From Atriophallophorus winterbourni (taxonomy: Eukaryota; Platyhelminthes; Trematoda; Plagiorchiida; Microphallidae): 64,000 nt of DNA. The notes below the pieces were generated by a model. That model did not search any database. It was given only the letters and a program-made list of their open reading frames with translations, and was not told the origin of the DNA. Position 1 is the stretch's first letter; the number at the start of each line of letters is the position of its first letter. The stretch covers positions 1-64,000 of the forward strand of contig JACCGJ010018286.1 in the NCBI GenBank assembly GCA_013407085.1, in the 5' to 3' direction. Below, piece by piece: positions 12,213 to 23,097 of this stretch. Position numbers and translations under genes: made by a program.

Positions 12213-12548
12213 TTCGTTTGATTTTGAGTGCCCTTGCAGGGTGTCTGAAGTGAACCTCAGCCATGTGTGGAGCATTGCTTACTTTAAAACTGGAAATAAG
12301 TTTATCAATGCTAAATTCTCTTGCCCTTCCTCGAGAACCAAAGATTCCGTGTTGCCAACGCTAATTACTTCGCAACCTTATCACGGAGCTCCTTTCGGTT
12401 GTATGCAGTCTTTGCATATTATATGAACATTAGTTGTACAGATCTTAGCCATATCTTTTTAGGAATATATCGCCAGCCTAACAGCATTTTGTCTATGTTC
12501 ACATAAATGTTACTAGAATCAAAAATTCGCAAGTTTTCTAGCCATCAC

Positions 12549-12778
12549 TGTTATGCAATCGTGCAGTATTTCTGTGCTGTACAGCTAGCACCGTGCTAAA
12601 TTGACTTGTCGCCGGTTGTGAACTACATGTGAAAAAACGCTGGACTCTCCCTACCATTTCTATTTTCATTGCTCATACCTGTCTGTGACTAACCAACCTC
12701 TGGGTATCTCGGCCCACGTGGAGGCAATGATTGTGCTGCACTTTACCTGGTTCCAGCCTTTTTATTTCAAACATACAT
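12549..12778 (+). repeat. SINE-like family A, diverged full length
   Basis: Head TATGCAATCGTGCAGTATTT, core CACCGTGCTAAATTGACTTG, end CTTTACCTGGTTCCAGCC plus CATACATGG. Intergenic, downstream of TUFM. Confidence 0.75.
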
Positions 12779-13700
12779 GGTCATTAATGTGTCTGGCATC
12801 AGTTGCTTGTTCACCGAAGTTGACCCATTCTCTCAAACGAAAAATGTTCAAATCTGTATCATTATGATTGGTTGTGACATTTTAGCTCCGAAATTGCTTT
12901 TGAGGTCTTATTTTATCCGCTATGCAACCATTGTTTAACGCTGAGTTATGTGCATAAACAGTATGCAGCCTGCACGTCGTGTTAGTGATTTGCATCAGTT
13001 TAATGCAGCGTTGTATTGAATTAAGACATTATGTCACCGCTGATTCCTCCATTAGTATAGTTGTGTATAAACTGTAATGGACCGCGTAACGTTTTGCTGG
13101 TTACTTGAATGTGTTCTGACCATCACACTTGCACACAACTAATTCACATTCCATTTTGTCCAATCTAATTGTTCGATTGATGATGCTATCAAAACACACC
13201 AAAGTTTAAAGTTTTGTGATTCTTTATATATCAAATTGGGTTTCGATATAGCATTTAGGTTCAAATCGCTTAGCAGTTAGATTCAACTTGCAATCAGCTT
13301 TATGCCTTTATCTTAAATACTAAACATCTAAAATCACGCTATCACTCATTAATACCTGGAAAGCTCTTCTAATTAAGCAAGCATTCAAGGGCCTTGTCTC
13401 GTCCATATTCTCGATTGAATCGGCCCCGTAGTTCCACAAAATTTCTTACATATTTGATGTTTTAATGTATGTTCAAAGTATAATAATACTGGTACTGGTA
13501 AGCAATCATCGTATAAACTTTAATTTTGTGCTTGCGCTGGACACATTTTATGAACAAGAGCAAACTTTTTAAGTTTTGTGAATTCTTTCTTGAATTACAC
13601 GAAATTCTGCCAAACGCGCAGTTCATATCAGTAGTCCGAGATTTGATCTAGCGATTCCATTGATTCTAAATATGAAACTCCAAAGAGACCTCAGCTGTAC
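12779..13700. other. Intergenic, no recognised feature
   Basis: AT-rich with many stops in all frames. No gene, RNA or repeat family member could be supported. Confidence 0.45.
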
Positions 13701-13721
13701 TTCTGTTTGTAAATAAATGTG

Positions 13722-14013
13722 CTGTGTTTGAACCGCGTGGTTCGTTGTATGAACCCTATGTAACAGTGCATTCATGTATAACTTTGTTTACCTCTTATCC
13801 ACTGTTTCAATGCTCACGGAACCTAATCTTACTGTCTCCACCTGATGGCGGCAAACAGCCAGAAACCGGTAGTGTTATGTATGTGCGGGGGATGTGAGCA
13901 ATCCGTAAGCGCTTTGAGTGCTTGACCAAGAATCACTAAGTGATTCTGTGTTTGAACACCGTGGTTCGTTGTACGAACCCTATGTAACAGTGCATCCAAG
14001 TATAGCTTTATAT
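13722..14013 (+). repeat. Hammerhead-bearing dispersed repeat (family D), partial dimer
   Basis: Two head-to-tail units of about 224 bp. The word TGTGTTTGAAC opens at 13723 and again at 13947. Each unit has a hairpin block (GGTTCGT-TGT-ACGAACC, complete at 13963-13979). The first unit continues through CCACTGTTTCAATG into a hammerhead-like core at 13836-13877; the second is truncated before it. Family D is homologous to the 233-bp satellite monomers, with the same order of elements. Confidence 0.72.
13836..13877 (+). ncRNA. Hammerhead ribozyme relic (family D)
   Basis: CTCCAC, then CTGATGG (core CTGATGA with the last A changed), stem II GGC-AAACA-GCC, GAAAC and ACCGGTA. The 3' strand of stem I is degraded (GTGTTA). 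The altered core base and broken stem I predict loss of activity. Confidence 0.6.
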
Positions 14014-15370
14014 TGGATGACTTTTGTTACAGTAGTAGTCACACAAATTCGTGAGTGTTTCATAGGGCAGAGAATACCCACAGTAGTTTCAACAATACAC
14101 AAAATAGGAATTAAACTAAATGACGCTACAGTTCAGAGAAACGTTACCAAAGTATCATAAATGGCGTGTATTTAAGTGTTACAGAGAGCCTCTAAAAATT
14201 GGGATAGCGAAATTTGACGTGAAACAAACGCTATTTAACGCCACAGCTTTTCATCTAAAATGTAAATAAATAATTGTATCTAATGAAAAACTGTTGCTAA
14301 GAGCAATGAAAACAATGTTGATGCATTCCAGATACAGCGTCCGAATACGTTTGTTTCTGCTCTACCTTGTTCACAACTTATAATTCATTTCGTAAAATTA
14401 ATTCTACGATCATCGAACCCTAAAGACGTTCATTATGTTTACCCAGCCTTCCAGTGTTTAGTCGCAACGTCTTTTGTAGAAGTAACACGCATATTGACCT
14501 CCTCATCTTATCGTCATTAACAAACAAATACTAAGATAAATGTCAACAAATATATTCGCGTGGTCATATTTCGATTCGAACAAAAAGCGTCTGGATTCGG
14601 TGTGAGATTCTAGATTTTTGTAGATAAATCTATGGCTCAATATTTAATTTTGAAATGAAATAGGTTTTCTGAACAGCTTCTGGTATCTGATTGGTTATAA
14701 AATTGAAAGGAAAACTTCCTGCTATTTTGGATGCTATAGCATTTTCTGTTTATCACACATCGTTTTAACTCAAAAATCAGGTTCTGAATTACAACAAATA
14801 AGATATGGTTGCGTCTTTAATTTTGCGGTTCGAAACCTAAGAATCTATACTACTACTATATTGTATTGTGTCTAGTTTTAACAACCAAAACTCTCCGACA
14901 TTTCTGTAAACGTTCGTGTTTAAAATTTAATGATCGTTTCGTTAAATTTGGTTCAAAATGAAATTCTAATTGGAAGACACTTGGTACAAACCGTTGGCAC
15001 TTTTAATCCATTATATCAACAAGTTTTTTGTTTCTTTTGTGAAAAATTAAAAACCATCGGTCTATCGCAAGCCCTTCAGTAAATCACACATAGAGGTTTG
15101 GTGCTTTCAGGTTCAAGTAAATCTGCCATATTAACATTGAATTATTCTTCTAGGCCTCAAAAAATATTCGGTACATTTCTTTTTAAAATAGGTTGTACGG
15201 CTTTATAATCTCATTTCTCAAAATTTTACTTAAAATCTGCATTCACAACATCATCACTTACTTACAACAATCAGTTTCCGACGGTTTGCAGTCATCAGGT
15301 GAAGACTGTAAGAATTGGTTCAGCTAGACTTGAAACAATGATGTAACGGTAACTAAAGCTATTTACCGGT
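14014..15370. other. Intergenic, no recognised feature
   Basis: Very AT-rich. A degenerate reverse-strand CTGATGA/GGAAAC pair around 15270-15310 is a probable family D remnant. Nothing else is supported. Confidence 0.4.
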
Positions 15371-15371
15371 T

Positions 15372-15545
15372 ATGATATGTATGCAGTGCAAAGTCTCTCC
15401 TCACCTATTGGGTGAGGGAGTTTTTCTGTTGCATTCCAGCCAGTCATACCAGAAGAATATTGAACCTACTATTCGAAGTGGTGGACGCTCGATTGGCGAC
15501 TCTGCCACATATCGTCCTGTGCTAACTGAACTGAACTTAGTGGGA
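15372..15545. repeat. Short interspersed repeat E, copy 2
   Basis: Shares GAAGTGGTGGACGCTCGATT, CACATA, TCCTGTGC and AACTGAACTGAAC with the first 130 bases of the window. It runs straight into a family D tandem, so the two may move together. Confidence 0.5.
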
Positions 15546-15975
15546 CAACATATGGTTGTTTTTAAGAATCTTGAGTGCTTCGCAAGGATTCAATTTGTGT
15601 TTCTGTATTTGAACACCGTAATTTTCGTAAGAACCCTATCAAACAGTAGCATTCAATTATACTTTTATTTACAAATATACGGCTGTTTCAAGGTTCACTA
15701 AATATGTTCTTACTGTTTTCCTCTGATAACGACAAAAAGTCATATACCGGCAGTGGTGTGTAAGTGATGGAGATATGAGCGCTACACTATGATAGTTTAT
15801 AAGAACCTTGAGTGCGTGGCCAGGAATCATTTTATGATTCTGTATTTGAAACCGTGGTACTGTGTTAGAACCCTATTACACTGTGTCATTCAATTATACC
15901 TTTATTTTTCAATATACCACTGTTTCAATGCTCACTGAACCTGTTCTTACTCCTTCCGTCTGATGACGGCAAACA
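15546..15975 (+). repeat. Family D hammerhead repeat, decayed dimer
   Basis: Two units spaced about 236 bp. Ribozyme remnants lie near 15720 (CTCTGATAACGAC...ACCGGCAGTGG) and 15953 (CCGTCTGATGACGGCAAACA). The second is cut off exactly where a LINE1 5' UTR copy begins (TCCGATATTTTTGAATATAA). The flanking CTTGAGTGC...ATGATTCTGTATTTGAA blocks recur in both units. Confidence 0.6.
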
Positions 15976-16566
15976 TTCCGATATTTTTGAATATAACTTT
16001 CATAGTATTTATCAGATCGGTTCGATTTTTTGAAATATATCTGAGTGTTTCTACGTCGGATCTACACATACAAGAATTATCCAACTACGATATGTCGTTC
16101 TTTGTGTGCGTTACCCGTGGATTTTCTGCAGTTCGTTTATTTGAATCGCTTTTGTGTTTCGGCTGTTAAATTAACTCATCGGTGTTTACTACTGTTGGGA
16201 ACTACTCGGATAACTACTCGACGTGAAATCAATTTCACACCAATATTCTCAACGGGAGTCTTACAACTTCGCGGCTTATTGGGTTGTCGAATTTTTTTAC
16301 AAGTCGTCACTGTCCGTCAACTCCACACAATACAACAAACCAACCCCAGGCGTATCGATTTATGTGCTCTGATTAGTACTTTTGTTTGGCCCCGTTAACA
16401 GGAAATGATCTTATGTTCACGAAACATGAGTCGTCTGCAAGAAAGTCGTGAGTGGTAAGGTCAAATCTGTCACGTGCCGCAACTGCTCCCACAAGTGTTT
16501 CGCAAAATGTGATAAATGAATGATGGCGGAGGTGATTTCGAACCTAAATGATGAAAACATGCCTGG
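15976..16566 (+). mobile_element. LINE1 5' UTR and start of ORF1, truncated
   Basis: Collinear with 20455-21055, the 5' end of the main LINE1 copy (CTACGTCGGATCTA, GTCGTTCTTTGTG, CGTGGATTTTC). It includes the beginning of the zinc-finger ORF1 (GGTAAGGTCAAATCTGTCAC). It stops in the codons for MPGV and continues directly as satellite monomer at 16567. Confidence 0.8.
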
Positions 16567-16651
16567 TGTACAAACAAGTTGCGCTTGTATGCCACTGTTG
16601 GGTAAGGCTGGTACGACCAACGTGTTCAATCACATGTGCCGCCACTCATGT

Positions 16652-17130
16652 TGTTGTTGTTGGCCTCCGTCGGTCGATGTCGACCATGGATGTACATCAC
16701 ATCGCATGAATTTCATGTTTTGCAACTTTTTGAATGACTAAACAGTCCGATTCGGGAGGAACAATCTCTCCCGCAGCGCTTGCAACGATAGTCAGAACTC
16801 TGTTGTATTGCATCAGTTGCACGCCGGCGGCGTGATCTGCGTTCAGCAGACAGGAGCTGTATTTGCTCCTCCCCGGCTTGCAGTCGACGCTTTACACAAT
16901 GCCTCCAAAGTGAGCGGTCAAGAGCAAGTTCTTCCCAGCTTGCGGGGTCAATGTCAAGAGCTTTCATATCTCTTTTGCAAACATCTTTGTACCGCAAGTG
17001 CGGTCTGCACGAAGATCGACTTCCTAATTGCAATTCACCGTAGAGTAGATCTTTCGAAATACGAGCATTTTACATTCTATAGACATGACCAAGCCACCGC
17101 AGGCGGCGCTGACGTAATAGGGTGAACATG
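16652..17130 (-). mobile_element. 3' end of RTE/BovB-type LINE inserted in the satellite
   Basis: The insert is bounded by a 7-bp duplication CTCATGT (16645-16651 and 17131-17137), and the interrupted monomer resumes on the right. The - strand frame (16713-17033) is the C-terminus of a reverse transcriptase polyprotein: LRYKDVCKRDMKALDID, then a zinc knuckle CKRCGRDCSSRIGLFSHSKS. The 3' end at the left carries an ACAACAACAA-type tail. It is the same family as 34678-36330 and 59496-61700. Confidence 0.85.
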
Positions 17131-17205
17131 CTCATGTAGACTGGGTTTAAAACACATGACCATGATTATAAAAGCTCATTTGCCTGCATCTCCATCACAC
17201 ACACA

Positions 17206-17247
17206 CCCCACGACCGGTTTCGTGCTGTTTGCACTCATCAGGTAGGG
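17206..17247 (-). ncRNA. Minimal type I hammerhead ribozyme (array representative)
   Basis: On the - strand, in order: stem I 5' CCCTAC, core CTGATGA, stem II GTGC-AAACA-GCAC, core GAAA, stem III ACC/GGT with no loop, cleavage base C after GGT, stem I 3' GTGGGG. Stem I pairs over 6 bp with one G-U pair and stem II over 4 bp. All conserved core bases are present, and the cleavage triplet is GUC. Without a stem III loop the motif should work best as a dimer through the self-complementary ACCGGU. The same layout repeats in the other monomers; those at 17899, 18524 and 20144 have a C-to-A change in stem I. Confidence 0.87.
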
Positions 17248-20200
17248 ACAGTAAGATCAGGATGCGCTTGAAACAGTGGAAGACTGGTTAACAAATTACG
17301 GTTGTATGCCACTGTTGGGTGAGGTCGGTACGACCATCCTATTCAATCATATGAGCCCCCACTCATGTAGACCGTTTAAAACCCCTGGCCATGAATATAA
17401 AAGCTCAGTTGCCTTCATCTCCATCACAAACACCCCACGACCGGTTTCGTGATGTTTGCACTCATCAGGTAGGGACAGTAGGATCGGGATCAGGATGCGC
17501 TTGAAACAGTGGAAAAATTGTTAACAAGTTACGGTTGTATGCCACTGTTGGGTAAGGTTGGTACGACCAACCTATTCAATAATATGAGCCCCCACTCATG
17601 TAGACCGTTTAAAAACCATGACCATGAATATAAAATCTCAGTTGCCTGCACCTCCATCACACACACCCCACGACCGGTTTCGTGCTGTTTGCACTCATCA
17701 GGTAGGGACAGTAGGATCAGGATCAGGATGCGCTTGAAACAGTGGAAGAATGGTTAACAAATTACGGTTGTATGCCACTGTTGGGTGAGGTCGGTACGAC
17801 CATCCTATTCAATCATATGAGCCCCCACTCATGTAGACCGTTTAAAACCCATGGCCATAAATATAAAAGCTCAGTTGCCTGCATCTCCATCACACACACC
17901 ACACGACCGGTTTCGTGCTGTTTGCACTCATCAGGTAGGGACAGTAGGATCGGGATCAGGATGCGCTTGAAACAGTGGAAGAATTGTTAACAAGTTACGG
18001 TTGTATGCCACTGTTGGGTAAGGTTGGTACGACCAACCTATTCAATAATATGAGCCCCCACTCATGTAGACCGTTTAAAACCCATGACCATGAATATAAA
18101 ATCTCAGTTGCCTGCACCTCCATCACACACACCCCACGACCGGTTTCGTGCCACTCATCAGGTACGGTTGATGCCACTGTTTGAACGGACTCATGAATAT
18201 AAAATCTCAGTTGCCTGATGACCTCCATACACACACACCCCACGACCGGTTTTGGTCATAAATATAAAGCTCAGTTGCCTGCATCTCCATCACACACCCC
18301 ACGACCGGTTTCGGCTTTGCACTCATCAGGTAGGGAGTAGGATCAGGATCAGGATGCGCTTGAAAAAATGAAGAATGGTTAACAAATTACGGTTGTATGC
18401 CACTGTTGGGTGAGGTCGGTACGACCATCCTATTCAATCATATGAGCCCCCACTCATGTAGACCGTTTAAAACCCATGGCCATAAATATAAAAGCTCAGT
18501 TGCCTGCATCTCCATCACACACACCACACGACCGGTTTCGTGCTGTTTGCACTCATCAGGTAGGGACAGTAGGATCGGGATCAGGATGCGCTTGAAACAG
18601 TGGAAGAATTGTTAACAAGTTACGGTTGTATGCCACTGTTGGGTAAGGTTGGTACGACCAACCTATTCAATAATATGAGCCCCCACTCATGTAGACCGTT
18701 TAAAACCCATGACCATGAATATAAAATCTCAGTTGCCTGCACCTCCATCACACACACCCCACGACCGGTTTCGTGCTGTTTGCACTCATCAGGTAGGGAC
18801 AGTAGGATCGGGATCAGGATGCGCTTGAAACAGTGGAAGAATGGTTAACAAATTACGGTTGTATGCCACTGTTGGGTGAGGTCGGTACGACCATCCTATT
18901 CAATCATATGAGCCCCCACTCATGTAGACCGTTTAAAACCCATGGCCATAAATATAAAAGCTCATTTGCCTGCATCTCCATCACACACACACCCCACGAC
19001 CGGTTTCGTGCTGTTTGCACTCATCAGGTAGGGACAGTAAGATCAGGATGCGCTTGAAACAGTGGAAGACTGGTTAACAAATTACGGTTGTATGCCACTG
19101 TTGGGTGAGGTCGGTACGACCATCCTATTCAATCATATGAGCCCCCACTCATGTAGACCGTTTAAAACCCCTGGCCATGAATATAAAAGCTCAGTTGCCT
19201 TCATCTCCATCACAAACACCCCACGACCGGTTTCGTGATGTTTGCACTCATCAGGTAGGGACAGTAGGATCGGGATCAGGATGCGCTTGAAACAGTGGAA
19301 AAATTGTTAACAAGTTACGGTTGTATGCCACTGTTGGGTAAGGTTGGTACGAACAACCTATTCAATCATATGAGCCCCCACTCATGTAGACCGTTTAAAA
19401 CCCATGGCCATAAATATAAAAGCTCAGTTGCCTGCATCTCCATCACACACACCACAGGACCGGTTTCGTGCTGTTTGCACTCATCAGGTAGGGACAGTAG
19501 GATCGGAAACAGGATGCGCTTGAAACAGTGGAAGAATTGTTAACAAGTTACGGTCGTATGCCACTGTTGGGTAAGGTCGGTACGACCATCCTATTCAATC
19601 ATATGAGCCCCCACTCATGTAGACCGTTTAAAACCCATGGCCATAAATATAAAAGCTCAGTTGCCTGCATCTCCATCACACACCCCACGACCGGTTTCGT
19701 GCTGTTTGCACTCATCAGGTAGGGACAGTAGGATCAGGATCAGGATGCGCTTGAAACAGTGGAAGAATTGTTAACAAGTTACGGTTGTATGCCACTGTTG
19801 GGTAAGGTTGGTACGACCAACCTATTCAATCATATGAGCCCCCACTCATGTAGACCGTTTAAAACCCATGGCCATAAATATAAAAGCTCAGTTGCCTGCA
19901 TCTCCATCACACACACCCCACGACCGGTTTCGTGCTGTTTGCACTCATCAGGTAGGGACAGTAGGATCAGGGATGCGCTTGAAACAGTGGAAGAATGGTT
20001 AACAAATTACGGTTGTATGCCACTGTTGGGTGAGGTCGGTACGACCATCCTATTCAATCATATGAGCCCCCACTCATGTAGACCGTTTAAAACCCATGGC
20101 CATAAATATAAAAGCTCAGTTGCCTGCATCTCCATCACACACACCACACGACCGGTTTCGTGCTGTTTGCACTCATCAGGTAGGGACAGTAGGATCGGGA

Positions 20201-20884
20201 TCAGGATGCGCTTGAAACAGTGGAAGAATTGTTAACAAGTTACGGTTGTATGCCACTGTTGGGTGAGGTCGGTACGACCATCCTATTCAATAATATGAGC
20301 CCCCACTCATGTAGACCGTTTAAAACCCATGGCCATAAATATAAAAGCTCAGTTGCCTGCATCTCCATCACACACACCCCACGACCGGTTTCGTGGTGTT
20401 TGCACGCACCATCTAATACTTGACGTGACGTGCGGTTGGATTAATTTTGACCTCCGATATTTTTGGATATAACTTTCTTGGTTTTCATCCGATCGGTTTG
20501 ATTTTTGGATATCTATCTGAAAGCTTGCTACGTCGGATCTATTCATACAAGAATCATCCATCTTCGACGTGTCGTTCTTTGTGTACGTCAACCGTGGATT
20601 TTTCTACAGTGTGTTCGTTTATTTAAATCGCTCTTGTGTTTCTGCTGTTCGATTATCCCATCGGTGTTTATAATTGTCGGGAACTACTCGGAGAAATACA
20701 CAACGTGATATCAAATTCACGCCAAAAATCTCAAAGGGAATCTCGCAAATTAGCAGCTAAATCGAGTGAAGAAATTTTCCGACAACCCGTCATTTTCCGT
20801 CAACTCCGCCCAATACCATACAAACCAACCGCAGCCGTATCGATTTTTGTGCTCCGATTTGTACTTTTGGTTGACCCCCTTAAC

Positions 20885-21514
20885 ATGAAACAATCTGACG
20901 TTCGCGAAACGTGCGTCGTCTGCATGAAAGTTGTCAGTGGTAAGGTCAAATCTGTCACGTGTCAAAACTGTTCCCACAAATGTCACGCAAAATGTGACAA
21001 ATCATTGACCCCGGATGCACTATCGATCCTGATGGATGAAAACATGCCTGGTGTATGCTACATGTGCAAAAGTTGTCGAGCTAAACCAAACGCAGATTTA
21101 ACTGCTCGAACAATTGTTGCGCAAAGCAACCTGGATGATCGGATGCTGAGCCTGGAGCTTATCATACAAACGTTAAAGTCATCGGTAGAGACTCAAAATT
21201 CTCAGTTTGCCAGTATGTTTTTCGATAAATCGGGAACCACTGACGGTAATACCAGTCAGATAAACGCTAAATTTTCGATCTTTCAACACGAATGTTCAGC
21301 TGTTTCAAATGTGCCGGAGTGTCTTGTGGGGCGTCCTTTTCATCAAAAGGCCACCTTTACAAATGCGACTGTTAAAGGCCTGTCTGCCCAAAACATCCCC
21401 GGTCCGCAAAAAGATACGAAGCCAAAGCCACCTGCTCACCCGAAGGATCAGCGAAAACCCTTAGGTTCAAAACCAAAAGTCATGGTGCAAAACACTCCCA
21501 AAGTGGAATTATAG
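20885..21514 (+). pseudogene. LINE1 ORF1, PHD-finger part
   Basis: The start was chosen at the ATG opening MKQSDVRETCVVCMK. A zinc-finger pattern C-x2-C, C-x2-C, H-x2-C, C-x2-C is visible (CVVC, CQNC, HAKC, CYMC), fitting a PHD finger as found in ORF1 of some CR1 elements. A basic, proline-rich tail follows (PKPPAHPKDQRKPLGSKPK). The frame stops at 21514 and the expected remainder of ORF1 continues in another frame after 21770, so it is broken by frameshift. Confidence 0.75.
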
Positions 21515-21769
21515 GTATTCGATCTAAGGCAGTTGAAACGTCCAGCAACGAGCTAAAGCGCCAGGCACAGTGTAAAATCGCTCCATGGACTAAGCGTGAT
21601 TTGCACCAACGTAAAGGAAACGAGTGCCACCTTACTAGGGGACAGGTTAAAGCACGATAAAGAAGAATGGAAAAGGTTGTGCAACAACATGGACTTGGAG
21701 CCAGTTGAACCACTATCATTGATATGACTAAGTCGTAAACCTACTTCTTCAAATCTGGACCAGCCAAGA

Positions 21770-22420
21770 TTGCTCAGAATCACGGTTTGCTCTGAAAGGG
21801 ATCTTGAAAACATCTTACTATCCGCTTTTCTCCTGCGTAAGGAGCTTTCAGAGACCACTGCAAGGATCTTTGCTGATGTGCCCTGGTGGGAAAGGGCCCG
21901 AAAGGAACAGCAACAAAACCAAATGAAACAGAGGGATGATCGAAGTATAATCCTTTTGGGAGTTCCAGAAGCTGATGAAGCAACTGATAAAGCGGTGCAG
22001 CGCAAACACGATCAGTTACAATGGAGATTTCTCAGTGATATGCTTGGTTTGCATGATGTAGCTGTGACGGACACGTTCCGCATCCCCAAATCGACGAATT
22101 ATAAGGGCATCGGTCCTAAGCCCCTTAAAATAACGTTCTTGCGTAATGATATGTTGAACACGGTCAAAACTCGTTGGGAAAATGGCCGCAGAATAATTCC
22201 ACGAGAAATTAGACTAGGTACATCGAAACACCATATTGGAAAGATAGATGCACCACTAAGTTCAATAGAAACACTACCAACTCAATCAGTTGTTGACGTG
22301 TCAGAAACAATTTCAGCCGATACGATAGATCACTGTGTTCCAACAGTACAACCCCAAAACGATCAAGCATCCCTGCAAGCAAAAAACCTTCAGTTGCCGA
22401 CTCTGGAGGATTCGGCCTAA
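21770..22420 (+). pseudogene. LINE1 ORF1, C-terminal RRM-like part
   Basis: Contains RSIILLGVPEADEATDK and FLRNDMLNTVKTRWENGRRI, typical of the RRM/CTD nucleic-acid-binding part of LINE ORF1 proteins. The end (VQPQNDQASLQAK) recurs in the antisense copies at 31730-31830 and 32480-32540. No sound start codon joins it to the PHD part, so it is read as the same gene after a frameshift. Confidence 0.68.
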
Positions 22421-22482
22421 CATATATTCTGCACTCCACTAGCCTTCTTCCCCACACAAAATCCTTGTTGAGAAAAACAACT

Positions 22483-23097
22483 ATGAAATGCATCTACACC
22501 AACGCACAATGTCTCGGAAACAAAATCGATGAACTGCGTGCAGTTTTTCTGAGATGTTCACCAGACATCATCGCCGTAACGGAAACGTGGCTGCAGACTC
22601 AGCAAACAAATAGTGAACTTGAATTACCAGGAATGTCACTTATTCGTCATGACCGTGAAACCAGAGGAGGAGGAGTAGCTTTGTTTTATAGCCAAAAGAT
22701 TCTGTGCCGTGAGATTACGGATCCAGACATCGTGTTACTGGATACACTCTGGTGCTCAATCCGACTAGCTAACGGTGAAGACTGTGTTTTGGGAGTAGTA
22801 TTTCGCCCACCGTCTGCACAGGAAACTTACAATCTGGCCCTACTGGATAAAATTCGCATGGTTACTTCCAGATACACTTGTGGATTTTTGATTATGGGTG
22901 ACTTCAATTTACCGAATCTGCAGAGCAGCACCGTTTACCCAGAACACTCCCTCGAGCGCGCATTCAGTGAGTTGTTTGACGATATTCCTCTATATAACCA
23001 CATTACATGTAATACCCGATACCGCGGAAACGATTTACCCTCACTCTTAGATCTCGTTCTGACAAGCAATGAACATGACATTTATAACGTTGCTTAA
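22483..23097 (+). pseudogene. LINE1 ORF2 endonuclease domain
   Basis: Exonuclease/endonuclease/phosphatase fold with the active-site motifs TNAQ (Asn), AVTETWL (Glu), RGGGVALFY, LIMGDFNLPNL (Asp, Asn) and LLDLVLTS. A TAA at 23095-23097 cuts the frame just before the final motif SDHVVIQF, which follows in frame. The nicking activity would have primed reverse transcription; this copy is dead. Confidence 0.82.

Larger units (their letters stand above)
16567..20405 (-). repeat. 233-bp satellite array encoding hammerhead ribozymes
   Basis: About fourteen tandem monomers with a period of 233 bp (starts at TTAACAA(A/G)TTACGG: about 17287, 17520, 17753, 17986, 18377, 18611, 18844, 19073, 19306, 19539, 19770, 19999, 20231). 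The first monomer is interrupted by a LINE at 16652-17130, and 18150-18375 is internally deleted. Two monomer types partly alternate: A (GGTAAGGTTGGTACGACCAA) and B (GGTGAGGTCGGTACGACCAT). Read on the - strand, most monomers contain a complete hammerhead. Ribozyme positions: 17206-17247, 17433-17474, 17666-17707, 17899-17940, 18524-18565, 18757-18798, 18992-19033, 19219-19260, 19452-19493, 19683-19724, 19916-19957, 20144-20185. Defective ones are near 18132 and 18296, and a truncated one is at 20377. The repeated 82-codon frames on the + strand are a by-product. Confidence 0.93.

Noticed and set aside
17138..20405. CRISPR-like array
   Set aside because: Unit length is 233 bp with no short repeat/variable spacer structure, and the genome is eukaryotic.
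17509..20423. Series of similar 82-codon + strand frames (MEELLTSYGCMPLLGKVGTT type) as a tandem gene family
   Set aside because: They are register-locked to the 233-bp satellite, start and stop in every unit, have no domain, and the conserved part of the monomer is the ribozyme on the other strand.
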